NCBI RefSeq assembly: GCF_023343835.1
Contig: NC_064447.1
Coordinates: 744,001 to 808,000 of the forward strand
From: Lagopus muta
Taxonomy: Eukaryota; Chordata; Aves; Galliformes; Phasianidae
DNA length: 64,000 nt
Direction of reading: 5' to 3'
In this document: piece after piece, positions 1-8,443 of the stretch
How positions within the stretch are numbered: the stretch's first letter is position 1
Layout: the number at the start of each line of letters is the position of its first letter
The notes under the pieces: model-generated
Told to the model about the DNA's origin: nothing
Seen by the model: only the letters and a program-made list of their open reading frames with translations
Databases searched by the model: none
Made by a program: the position numbers and the translations under genes

Positions 1-77
1 CCTTGTCGTGCTCCTCCTGCTGATGGCGCTGCGTTCCCGCGAGATTTGTGCTGCTCCGCTTCGAGCACAGGCAGCAG
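1..77 (+). CDS. Exon: signal peptide (partial)
   Basis: The frame starting at base 2 reads LVVLLLLMALRSREICAAPL, a hydrophobic core followed by small residues, as expected of a secretory signal peptide. The exon ends in CAG followed by GTGAGT, a near-consensus donor, leaving phase 1. The initiator methionine is either upstream of the window or the methionine at base 23; the leucine run before that methionine favours an upstream start. Confidence 0.7.
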
Positions 78-3000
78 GTGAGTGGGCAGAGACGGGGCCA
101 AAACTGGGAAAACGGGGGGCCTGAAGTCACCCTTCCCTGGGGCCACCTTCCGGGGTGGACATTAGGCAGAGGGTGACGGGCAGCACCGCAGGAGCTGGGC
201 AAGAGCCCGTGGCAGCGCTGTTCCCCAGGGCTGGCTCCAGCCGTGCCGGGCCGCGGGTCTGCCACTTGGTGGCTGGAGCACAGCCTTCATCCTGGGTGAT
301 ATCCAGGGGTGATGTCCTCTGTGTGCTGGGAAAAGCGTGAGCATTTCTGCTCCGGCCTCGTGGTACGCCCCATAGACGAATCCCAGTTTCCAACACAGAG
401 CCCCAACCGCAGCCCAGAGGAAGACACAGGTGTGTTTTCCTCCGGTGCTTCGGTGTGACCTTCCTTTGTGTACACCAGAGGCGTCCCAGGAAGACAGGCC
501 CGAGGGGCAGCTGCTTCTTCCCTGCGGTCCGTAAGGGTTGTTGCGCGTGGCGTGGAGAGCGCATTGTGGAAGCTGCCAGGTGGCAGCCAGGAGGTCCTCC
601 CGGCCGCTCTGCAACTGTGCCATCGTGACCTGAGTCTTTCTCCTGCCCCGTCACCTGACCCACCTCCAGTTTCTAAGGGAGAAGAAGATCACAACATCCC
701 CAGCAATGGGAACGTCTCTCATCAGTTCTTGATTCTTGATTCTAGATGCTGACATTGGTGGTGGTGAATCGACCTATTCAGATGTTAGTCTGAATCCAGG
801 TCTTATGCCTTGGGATCAACCCAGAGGTAGGTTCTGAGTGCCTGTTTCCAAGAAGGCAGACAAATTTGTGCCCCAGTAGCATACAGTGTCATTTCAGATC
901 CTCTCAAGGTCTTCCTAACCTGCTTGTACCTTGGAGGTCTTGCACAGATCAGTCATGAGTAGTTTGTTACTGGGAGAGCGGCCACGTTTCAGTGGGAAGG
1001 TTACCCCTGCCTCTCTCCAGTTGCGAGAACGCAGACCTTCTTCTTTGCGCCACGTCAATCCCTGGCCCGCCACCACACCCTGCAGGCCACTGAGGAAAAA
1101 GTAGCCCTGACATGCAGAGGAAGCTCTGCTCTGCTCTGCTCGCCCGTGTCTGATCTCACTTGTCCCTGCAGGCCCTCAAGGACAACCGGCAGAGTGGAAT
1201 CCTGTCCCTGAGCCTGGGCTGGACGCCAGAGGCAAGTCCCCAGTCTTCATTGCCTTGATATTTGCTCCGACTTGGTGGTGATAGCTCAGCAAGCTTTCAG
1301 CTCTTCACCGGCCAGCGTGACAATGCTGGGTGAAATGCATGGAGTCCACTGATTCCTGGGTGCTGCATGCTCCCACTGCTGCCTTTGTCTCTCTGACTCC
1401 GAGGTCTCCCAGTCAGAAAGCCTCAAGGGGCTGAATTTTGTTCATGAGGTCTCGGAGGGCTCTTTCACGTGGCCTGGAGAAAGTATTTTGAAAGCTGCTG
1501 AATGCCAGCCACCAAGGTCCCCTGGCCCCTCTGCAACTTGGGAGCTTTTGTCCTGCGTGTGGCTCGCGTGTCACTGCCTGAGCCCCGTGTAGTCACTGTA
1601 GGTTCTAAGGAAGAGAGAGGTGGCCACGTGCAATGGGATCGTTTCTCATCTGCCCTTGACGACAGCTGTGTCCGTAGGCAGTGGCTTGTCGAAGCCTCAT
1701 CTTAATCTGCTCCATGAGACTCAGGGCAATCCCCCAGCTAAGTCACTGGAAGGAAAGGGTCTGTAGGTGCTCCCCTTCCCTTCCCCATTCCCTTTCCCTG
1801 TGCAGTTCCACTTTCAATAGCACGGCGCCACTGCAGGCACCCAGCAACTGTTTTCAAGGTGCTCCTGCGTTGAAGAGAGAGAAGAGGGTTGTAAAGTAGC
1901 CCCCTGTCACTCCCATCTGAAGAAGTATGTGGGCAGGTTTGACGGCAGCTGCTCTGTCCTGTGTGTCTTTACAGATGTGGATGGCGGAGAATGGGATCCA
2001 GCTTCCCAGCTGGGTTCCAGGCCAGAAGGTCCAGCGGATCTCATGGGTATGTCATGGCTTTTTACTTCCTTTGAGAGCTGCCAGCTCAAAGCTCTAATGT
2101 CAGCCAGGCACGTCTGAAGGTATGAGAATCCAGACGTGCCTTTGCGTGCCCTGTCACCGCATGATTCCCCGATAGCACCTGCCCCTCAGTGACGCCATCA
2201 TGCAGCTGTAATGCGTAGATTGCAGTGTATGGTGGAAAGTTCTCGTGGTTCTTTGGTTGCAGACGTGGCTCCGCAGAGGGCGTTGCCAGATCCTCGACTG
2301 GCGTCCCGCTGGCATCCCAGAGGTGGGTAGTCTGCCTTCATTGACTTCACCAGAAAGAGCACTCACATCAGAAATCGGTTTGCCTGAAATTTATCTTAAA
2401 ACTTTCCATGAAGGTCCTGAGACATGGAATGAGGAGCTGAAGACAGGAAAATATTCCCCTGTCCTCAAGGAAATGAAGGAGGATTTGGAGAAGGCAGTCC
2501 CTGGTGCGTATATTTCCATCTGTTCACCAAAAGGCTTGGGAAGCTGAGGTTCTATGTGTATTCGTGGAGAAACTGTAGCATGCATAGCAGGAAGGGACGG
2601 GCCAGAGCCTTGCTGTGGTGCTGCTCCTGTGTCTGAACCGGCTGCAGCTTTTGCCCGTTCCCTTTGAAAGAGGGCATTTAGCATCACCTTGCAGCTTGTC
2701 AAAAACGCACAGCGTGCACCGTGAACAACAAACTCACCTGCAACCTGCCGGTCTCCCAGCAGGCCAGGTTTTGCTGTCCATGCAACAGAACTGGAAGTGT
2801 GTAGCATTTTTTTTTTCAGTGAATGACACTTTCAGACTGGTGACGAGGCGCACCGCAAAAAGCCCAGGCTTTGTTTCTAAACTTTCTTGCTGTATCTTCA
2901 GAAGTAGTGCCTCCTGAAGATACCATCATCCTGATCAGGAGCACTTCTGCAGAGCCGGCAACCGTGGTGCAGTTGAGTTTAGAGCTGGCGTGAGCTCCAG

Positions 3001-4935
3001 GAGGACGTTCCTCTGGGTAGCTCCACGCACTGTTAGATTTGTACAATCGTGGTTCCCCACGTGGGCACCCAGGATCTGCTTCCAAGCTGCTTCTGTGTGG
3101 AAGGGAGAGAACAGCGTCGTGAAGGAATCTCCTGTTTCAATCGCATGCTCTGCCATTCTGACTGGCAGAACGTCTAAGTAGAGTCGCTCTGTCCTGTGCT
3201 TGTTTGCAGGTGTGACTGGAAGTGAAGGTCATCCAGCTTCCCCTCCGAGTTCCAGGACTGAAGCTCCGGCAGATCACACGGGTATGCCATGGCTGTTCAG
3301 TTCCTGTGAGAGCTGCCAGCTCAAAGGCCGAATGTCGGCCAGGTCTCTCGGCAGGTGTGAGAGCGAAGTGCTGCGTGTGTGTGCCCTTTCCTTGCACGAT
3401 CCCCCGGTATGCTCCACTGAGCTCCACAGCGATGCCGTCGTGTACGGAAGCTTTTCACGGCTCTTTGGTTGCAGAAGTGCCCCCAGGGAGGGCTTTGCGT
3501 GTCCTTGGCACGGGAGATTTAACTTCATGCATTCTGTGCAGGTCCGGAAAGAGGAAAGGGTGCATCTAGAGGAGGGTATTACGCCTGGTGGTCATCCCGT
3601 GTCCCAAGGAAACCCGTGATGAAAATAGGGGAGGCAGTGCATGGCAGAACTAAAGGGACTGACCAAAAGACTGTGCAGAAGAAGCCGTTGCAGGAAGGCA
3701 GCAGTGACACGCAGCCAGTCTCTGACCGAAATGCTCAGGCAGAACAAGCAGCTGCTTTGCCAGGTAATTTCAGTCCCGTGGTCATCCGGTGTCCCCAGCC
3801 AGAATCACTGCGTGCCACCAGGCTCTCCCTGCCTGCTCTTGCGCAGCAGGCCAGCAGCCAAACCTGAGCGTGTTCCTACAGAGCACGTGCTACAGAGGAG
3901 CCCGAGGGCCATGAGCCCTGCCTGGTAGGAGCCTGCAGGAGTGTTTCTCCACTGGGCTGGCTCCAGCTGTGCCTTGTGCTGGCTGGAGGCTGACCTTCAG
4001 CCTGGGGAATGTCCTGGGGGAGAGCTCCGGACATGAAATGTGGGGAAAGTGTGAGGGTTTCTGCTCTGCAGTGCTGCCCACGGACAAAGCCCAGACCCCA
4101 GGGCGGAGCCCGGCCCTCAGCCCAGAGGAACAGATGGGCAGTGCCGGTGCAGCCTCTCCCTACCCAACGGGAAGTGGAAGCAATCCTTCTTGTCCTCTGG
4201 TGCTTATACACCGGAGACGGAGGTACCCACTGATGAAAAAGGAAATCTCTTGGCTCCGTGAAGCGCACTGTGAGATCATCTGCATTGCAGATGACAGTAA
4301 CCTGCGGCACTGTCTCGGTTCTTCCAGGGGTGGACGTAGGGAAAATCACGAAGGCTGCTGTTGGCAAGGAGCTGCAAAAACGCCACATCCCAGTGGTTGC
4401 TGTGGTCTCAGCTGCGCTGCTGTCCGTGCTGACGCTGGCCTGCATTCCTATGCTATGGATGTGGAAAAAATACCTGTGAGTAGACTTTTCCCCAAGACGC
4501 TGTATCGCTGCATTTGGCTACAAAGCATTTGTGGTGACAGGATCCTGATGGCCAAATCAGCTGCTGGCAGTACACTGCCAGGATTTATGTTGCAAGGCCT
4601 TTCAAGCGTCCCTCGATTCCTCTCGGTGAGCAGTGCTTTCTGAAACTCATTCCCACAGGGCGCGCAAGAGAGAACGGGCAGCTGCAGGACAAGCTCCTCC
4701 TGACACCGACTGCGAGAGAGATCAGAACGCAGGCAAAGGCCGAGCGGAGCTGGGGGAGGATGAAGAGGAGGATGTAATCTATGAAAAAAACAACTTCATC
4801 CCATTCTCCTGGTCCTTCGAAGCAGAATTTGCCGAGCTGTGCAGCAGAATCAGCACAGACCCCTCCCTTCAGCCTGCATGTCCCAGCAGCTCTCCCGCTG
4901 ACAACATTGCTTCCGTTCATACCTGCAGTCCTTAG
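1..4935 (+). CDS. Unrecognised type I single-pass membrane protein, multi-exon, 5' end cut by window
   Basis: This is a spliced gene model built by eye; I do not recognise the family. Exons used: 1-77, 746-826, 1172-1231, 1975-2046, 2263-2322, 2354-2503, 3210-3281, 3542-3763, 4328-4475 and 4659-4935. Every junction up to the transmembrane exon is phase 1, the last is phase 2, and the joined frame is open to TAG at 4933-4935. The order is: hydrophobic leader (residues about 1-20 of what is visible), a low-complexity Pro/Glu/Ser-rich extracellular part of about 240 residues with almost no cysteines, one transmembrane helix, and a tail of about 90 residues with an acidic run (GEDEEED) followed by a tyrosine. 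Phase 1-1 exons can be duplicated or skipped without breaking the frame, and duplication is visible here. Lack of a known domain leaves the function open: a sperm or leukocyte surface protein would fit this architecture, but that is a guess. The gene structure is fairly secure; the internal exon set is less so. Confidence 0.72.
746..826 (+). CDS. Exon: 27-residue extracellular segment
   Basis: The exon lies between a TCTAG acceptor and an AGAG/GTAGGT donor. It is 81 bp, phase 1 at both ends, and starts DADIGGGESTYSDV. Its 3' border (CCCAGAG before the donor) matches those of the exons at 1172 and 2263, which suggests common origin by duplication. Confidence 0.62.
1172..1231 (+). CDS. Exon: 20-residue extracellular segment with a GC donor
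   Basis: After a good polypyrimidine tract and TGCAG, the 60-bp exon reads GPQGQPAEWNPVPEPGLDAR. It ends in CCAGAG and is followed by GCAAGT, so the next intron would be GC-AG. Length and phase equal those of the exon at 2263-2322, and the intron sequence just downstream (AGTC...TTCATTG) also resembles that copy. Confidence 0.58.
1975..2046 (+). CDS. Exon: 24-residue extracellular segment, first copy of the duplicated exon
   Basis: The exon follows GTGTCTTTACAG and is followed by GTATGT. It is 72 bp, phase 1-1, and starts DVDGGEWDPASQLG. The exon at 3210-3281 has the same length and phases, the same PAS and APADxxG-like positions, and near-identical downstream intron sequence, so the two are duplicates. 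Confidence 0.68.
2263..2322 (+). CDS. Exon: 20-residue extracellular segment
   Basis: The acceptor is GGTTGCAG and the donor GTGGGT after CCCAGAG. The exon is 60 bp, phase 1-1, and starts DVAPQRALPDPRL. Its counterpart in the second duplication unit starts at about 3472 after the same GGTTGCAG but has lost its donor. Confidence 0.62.
2354..2503 (+). CDS. Exon: charged 50-residue segment with two possible acceptors
   Basis: The open frame includes the charged stretch EELKTGKYSPVLKEMKEDLE and ends phase 1 before GTGCGT. Two acceptors fit, CACCAG at 2351-2353 and CATCAG at 2369-2371. They differ by 18 bases and both keep phase 1, so the protein would differ by six residues. The segment is likely helical. 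It matches part of the exon at 3542-3763 (AAGGAAA...GATG/TTTGGAG...GGCAGT). Confidence 0.62.
3210..3281 (+). CDS. Exon: 24-residue extracellular segment, second copy
   Basis: The exon follows CTTGTTTGCAG and is followed by GTATGC. It is 72 bp, phase 1-1, and starts GVTGSEGHPASPPSSRT. It is the paralogue of the exon at 1975-2046. The intron after it (GAGAGCTGCCAGCTCAAAG) is almost identical to the one after the first copy. Confidence 0.66.
3472..3541 (+). pseudogene. Degenerate exon, second copy of the 2263 exon
   Basis: GGTTGCAG followed by a reading EVPPGRALRVLG matches the acceptor and first codons of the exon at 2263. The part holding that exon's end, its donor and the next acceptor is missing here, so the copy runs directly into sequence matching 2385 onward. 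No phase-1 donor is present, so I leave it out of the model; the surrounding intron can be spliced from 3281 to 3542. Confidence 0.45.
3542..3763 (+). CDS. Exon: 74-residue hydrophilic segment
   Basis: The exon begins after CATTCTGTGCAG and ends phase 1 before GTAATT. All 222 bases are open in the joined frame. The segment is rich in Lys, Gln and Glu (for example TKGTDQKTVQKKPLQE). It corresponds to the 2354-2503 exon in the upstream unit but is longer. Its upstream half is less certain than its downstream half because a shorter acceptor near 3626 is possible. Confidence 0.6.
4069..4146 (+). CDS. Possible additional exon of the membrane-protein gene
   Basis: After CTCTGCAG the frame VLPTDKAQTPGRSPALSPEE is open in the phase the gene needs, and GCCG/GTGCAG would be a weak phase-1 donor. 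The composition (Pro, Ser, Glu) fits the neighbouring exons. The donor is poor and this block is also part of a duplicated intron sequence, so it may not be used. Confidence 0.25.
4328..4475 (+). CDS. Exon: transmembrane segment
   Basis: After TTCTTCCAG the exon reads GVDVGKITKAAVGKELQKRH, then a hydrophobic helix (core PVVAVVSAALLSVLTL, about 26 residues in all) ending MLWMWKKYL, with lysines as a stop-transfer. It ends phase 2 at GTGAGT. The leader at the window start makes this a type I topology with the N-terminus outside. Confidence 0.75.
4659..4935 (+). CDS. Terminal exon: cytoplasmic tail and stop codon
   Basis: The acceptor is CATTCCCACAG and the first codon completes a split leucine. 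The tail starts ARKRERAAAGQ, a positive patch right after the membrane, as expected for the inside. It then has GEDEEEDVIYEKNNFIPF, an aromatic stretch (WSF), and ends VHTCSP before TAG. The single tyrosine in an acidic context could be a phosphorylation or sorting site, but it does not match an ITIM exactly. Confidence 0.75.
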
Positions 4936-5016
4936 GACTCCCCTGAGCCATCCAGTGCCCCTGTTACCGGTGCTGAGGGCTCAGGTTCATTTCCATCAAG
5001 TTCCATCTTTATGATC

Positions 5017-5022
5017 AATAAA
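5017..5022 (+). promoter_or_regulatory. Poly(A) signal AATAAA
   Basis: AATAAA lies 82 bases after the stop codon, with the 3' end expected near 5,035-5,045. The short 3' UTR has no other notable element. Confidence 0.7.
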
Positions 5023-5097
5023 AACATCCTATTCCAAAGCTGCTGCTGTGACCATTTCCATTGGGTTACAGGGCACGGGGTTGGGGGCCAGCACTTG

Positions 5098-5318
5098 GGA
5101 AAGCATTCCCTCTCAGGGTTGTGGAGGCACTATAGAAGTTTGCCACACAAAGTTGTGGATGCCCTGTCCCTGGACGCGTTCAAGGCCAGGCTAGAGGGAG
5201 CTCTGGGCAGGCCGACTCAGCAGGTGGCATCCCTGCCCTCGGCAGTGGGGTTGGAGGTAAACATTCTTAGTCGTCCCTTCCTACCCCAGCCATTCCATGA
5301 CTCCGTGTTTCTATGACG
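5098..5318 (+). repeat. CR1 LINE 3' end, diverged
   Basis: The stretch GTTGTGGATGCCCTGTCCCT followed by GGACGCGTTCAAGGCCAGGC is the CR1 reverse-transcriptase C-terminal region, and it runs to a decayed CCATTCCATGACTC...TTTCTATG end. It lies just past the gene's poly(A) site. Confidence 0.8.
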
Positions 5319-5594
5319 TAAGCACCGGCCCCAGCAGCCCTGGTGCAGCGCATCACAAGAGGGGCGGGGAGTCTCCACCCGGCTTCCCGGGGCCGTGAGG
5401 TCACAACGCCCCGCTCTGATGCCATCCCTGCACACAGGCATTGCTCTGAGTGCTGAGAGACTGCCTGAGAGAGCGCACTTTGGGTTCGGCTCCTCACAGC
5501 TGAGGAGATGCAGGGCTGCGGCCTGCGGCACCTGCAGCAGCCGCCTGCTGTGCCTTCCCCGTGCTCACAGGAAGGCCGGAGCCGGGAAGGACTC

Positions 5595-5935
5595 TGCGCC
5601 TGGGGCAGGACAACGCTGGGTACATGTAGGACTGGGGGAGAGGGGCTGCAGAAGAGCTCTGTGGAGAGGCACTTGGGGCTTCTGGTTGGTGACGTGTTGA
5701 ATGTGGGTCAACCGCATGCCCTGGTAAAGCAGTCGGTAATGCAGGCTGACCGTACCCTGCTGGGCAAAAGGCACGGCACTGCTAGCTGATGAAGAGAAGG
5801 ATTATCTTGCTCTGCCCTGTGCTGGGCGGCCTCAGCTCAACTGCCGTGTGCAGTTTTGGGTGCCACAATACAGGAAAGACTGAAAACTTGAGGGAGTGCC
5901 CAGAGGAGGGCATCAAAGATGCTGGCTGTCTAGTG
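5595..5935 (+). repeat. CR1 LINE internal fragment
   Basis: The fragment shows CCTGGGGCAGGACAACGC, GGGCTGCAGAAGAGC, and a later stretch matching the CR1 segment that ends in GCATCAAAGATG. It has no 3' tail. The following fragment repeats the upstream part of the same CR1 segment, so these are two separate insertions in the same direction. Confidence 0.72.
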
Positions 5936-5974
5936 GGCAGTACGTGTGAGGTCACTTGGTTTGTTCTGCTTAGA

Positions 5975-6527
5975 GAACAGGATCTGTGCAGAGAGGGACC
6001 TGGGGGTTCTGGTGGGCAGCAGGCTGGCCGTGAGCCAGCAGCGAGCCCTTGGGTCAAGAAGGCCAATGGTATCCTGGGGCGCATTAAAAAGAGCGAGGCT
6101 GGCAGGCCAAGGGAGGTGATGCTGGGTCTGTGCAGCCTGGGGAAAAGAAGACTGAGGGGAGATCTGATTTGTGTTAATTAACACCTAAAAGGAGGTGGGA
6201 GGCAAATGATGAGGCCAGGCTCTTCTTGGTGGTGTGTTGCAATAGGACAAGGAGCGCTGGCCCAAAACTTGAGCGCAGGAAGTTCCATACAGGCTAGTGC
6301 AGGAACTTTTTACGTAAGGGTGACGGAGAACTGGATCAGGTTGCCCGAGAGGTTGTGCAGTCTCCTTCTATGGAGACATTCCGGACAGGAAGGCCTGTAG
6401 GCCTGGGTGCCTACCTGTGCGACCTATTGTAGGGAACCTGCTTTAGCAGGGGGGTTAGACTCACTGATCTCTTGAGGTCCCTTCCAACCCCTGTGATTCT
6501 GTGATGCTGTGTTGTTCGGTGATCCTC
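5975..6527 (+). repeat. CR1 LINE fragment with 3' end
   Basis: It begins with GTGCAGAGAGGGACCTGGGG, passes through the AAGAAGACTGAGGGGAGATC landmark and ends in GGTCCCTTCCAACCCCTGTG ATTCTGTGATG, the CR1 3' terminus. An internal part between about 6,120 and 6,135 is missing compared with fuller copies. Confidence 0.78.
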
Positions 6528-8288
6528 TTTAGGGCATGCCATGCAGTCTACTTGTGATCGCAGCAAAATGGGAGGAAGGTAGCCTCACTTACACATCTCT
6601 CTCTTGAGAGAAAGTTTTCCTGAGTTGTCTTCTCAGTGCTGTACCACAGCTCTGACATCTTAAATGTAGCTGTGGAAGTCTGTCTTCTTGCCATGTGAGT
6701 TCTGTTTTTCTGCCTTTAGATTCTCCACAAGATTCATCTAGGGAAGACTGACCATTTAGCTTGTTCAGGAGGATTTTATATTCCAGGTAAGCCCTGGGCA
6801 TGATAAAATGTTTGGAGCATATCAAATGGGTTGCAGGAATCCCCAAAAAAAGAGAAATTTGTGTCTGACATCAATTGCACCACAAGGGCATTCTTTGAAC
6901 TGCTTATCGTCTGAAGCTTGATGAAGTGCAGTTCTCCATCACCTGAGCTCAGCTGCCTTTACTGTCTACTGCTGTGTCTTCAACATTACATCATTGAGTA
7001 ATCCTTAATATGCTCAGGGGTGCAGAGAGCTGACTGCAGCACCATTGTGAAATGGGTGAGTGGCTGTGTTTATACACTTTTTCTCACTGGGTTTGGTCAG
7101 CTGTGAAACAGCGGCACAGAATTATCACTCAGTGCTCAGCACCTGGGAGATGTGGGCTATTGCTGCTACTCTGGGCCCTGAAATGTGGACTGTGTGATTC
7201 AGACCCAAAGGACTGCTTCAATCTGTATTCCAGGAGTTTGTATGAGATTTTCATCTACAAAGTGAGTTTGAATACTTAGCAAAGAAGTCAGTCTTTCCTG
7301 AGAAAAGCACTCATGGTTAGCAGAGGGAGAAGGGACCCCTGTCAGCCTCCTGGGGAGGAGAGACTTGTGCAGCTTAAGATCAGAGCATCTTCTGCTTGGG
7401 GATTCCTGATCAAGCACAGAAGACATAAAGATCAATACTAAGATGTGAAGTTCAAGATTTGGCAGCAGGGTGTGAATACCATGAGCACCAGCCTGGCAAT
7501 ACCACCAAATAAACGAAAGGCAGTGCATTTAAGAGGAGTGTTGGTCTGATTTCTGATTGTGTTTATTTTGCCAAATCCTGTTTGAAGAATGCAAACAGAA
7601 ACAGAATAGCTGAAGAATTTTCAAATGGAATAAAGACTGCTGCAGATGTGCCTTGTAATTGCTGCTATGTATTCAGCTTGAGTTTCTCTGCATTGAGACA
7701 TATGTATAAGGATCTGAAAGGGCTGCAGTAACATTTGGATGCTGTTTTGACAGCCTAATGGGTTGGTAAATAGTATTTTTGAAAGCAAGGAGTGATACTC
7801 CGCATATCTTTTATTTTTTTTTCCTGTGATTCTTCACTCAAAGTAGCTCCCAAACAGTGCTGAAGCAAAGATCCCAATCAACTATCCATCCAAGCTCCTG
7901 TAGCAGATTTCTCAAGGACGACACTGATTAGTAAATAATATTTGCTTTATACAGTTTCCTAAAGTCTCAGTGACCTGATGGAGTCACAATGCTGAGCAAA
8001 GGCACTGCTACACTTCAGAGAGTTTTTTTAGTCATGATGACATTGACTGAGATACAAGGGAGATTTTTCAAAGCTGGAAAAACCTGAGAAGGAAGTAAGT
8101 GGAAGCATTTGCTTTAAGTAAAGCTAATGATGATGACAAGATCAGTTGTCATTAGCCCAGAACTGGAAGTACACAATGGGAATTCCAGTGATTATCTCTC
8201 CTGATTTCTATGGCTGGCACTCAGGAGGGGTAACCCCAACTGGGGTCAGTAGAGTTGTACATTTTACTGGTAGAGGAGAGCTTGGTCC
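6528..8288. other. No gene seen
   Basis: This is AT-rich unique-looking sequence. The open frames are short, mutually inconsistent and lack splice support. I see no repeat I can name here. Confidence 0.6.
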
Positions 8289-8443
8289 TATAGAATCATA
8301 GAATGGCCTGGGTTGAAAAGAACCACAATGCTTATGAGGTTTCAACCCCTGCTATGTGCAGGGTTGCCAACCACCAGGCTGCCCAGAGCCACATCCAGCC
8401 CGGCCTTGAATGCCTCCAGGGATGGGGCATCCTATACTCACAT
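8289..8443 (-). repeat. CR1 LINE 3' end, short
   Basis: Read on the minus strand it ends in the CR1 tail (on plus: TATAGAATCATAGAATGGCC). It continues through GCCAGAGCCACATCCAGCC-like text to GATGGGGCATCC, where homology stops. Confidence 0.85.

Noticed and set aside
127-663. Long minus-strand open frames opposite the first intron
   Set aside because: They lie in GC-rich intron sequence where stop codons are scarce, have random-looking composition and overlap several other frames.
2891-2989. Possible exon EVVPPEDTIILIRSTS after TATCTTCAG
   Set aside because: The acceptor is fair and the frame open, but the only donor (GGC/GTGAGC) leaves phase 2, which does not fit the next exon. Left out of the model.
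3969-4643. 224-codon plus frame running across the transmembrane exon
   Set aside because: It reads the transmembrane exon in the wrong frame and crosses good splice sites; the phase-consistent exon chain explains the region better.
1-4935. Assigning the gene to equatorin or another named acrosomal or immune membrane protein
   Set aside because: The general architecture fits, but I see no diagnostic residues, and the neighbourhood gives no second gene to anchor synteny.
5990-8290. CRISPR arrays, operons or other prokaryotic systems anywhere in the window
   Set aside because: No direct-repeat arrays or compact gene clusters occur; introns, CR1 and LTRs show vertebrate nuclear DNA.
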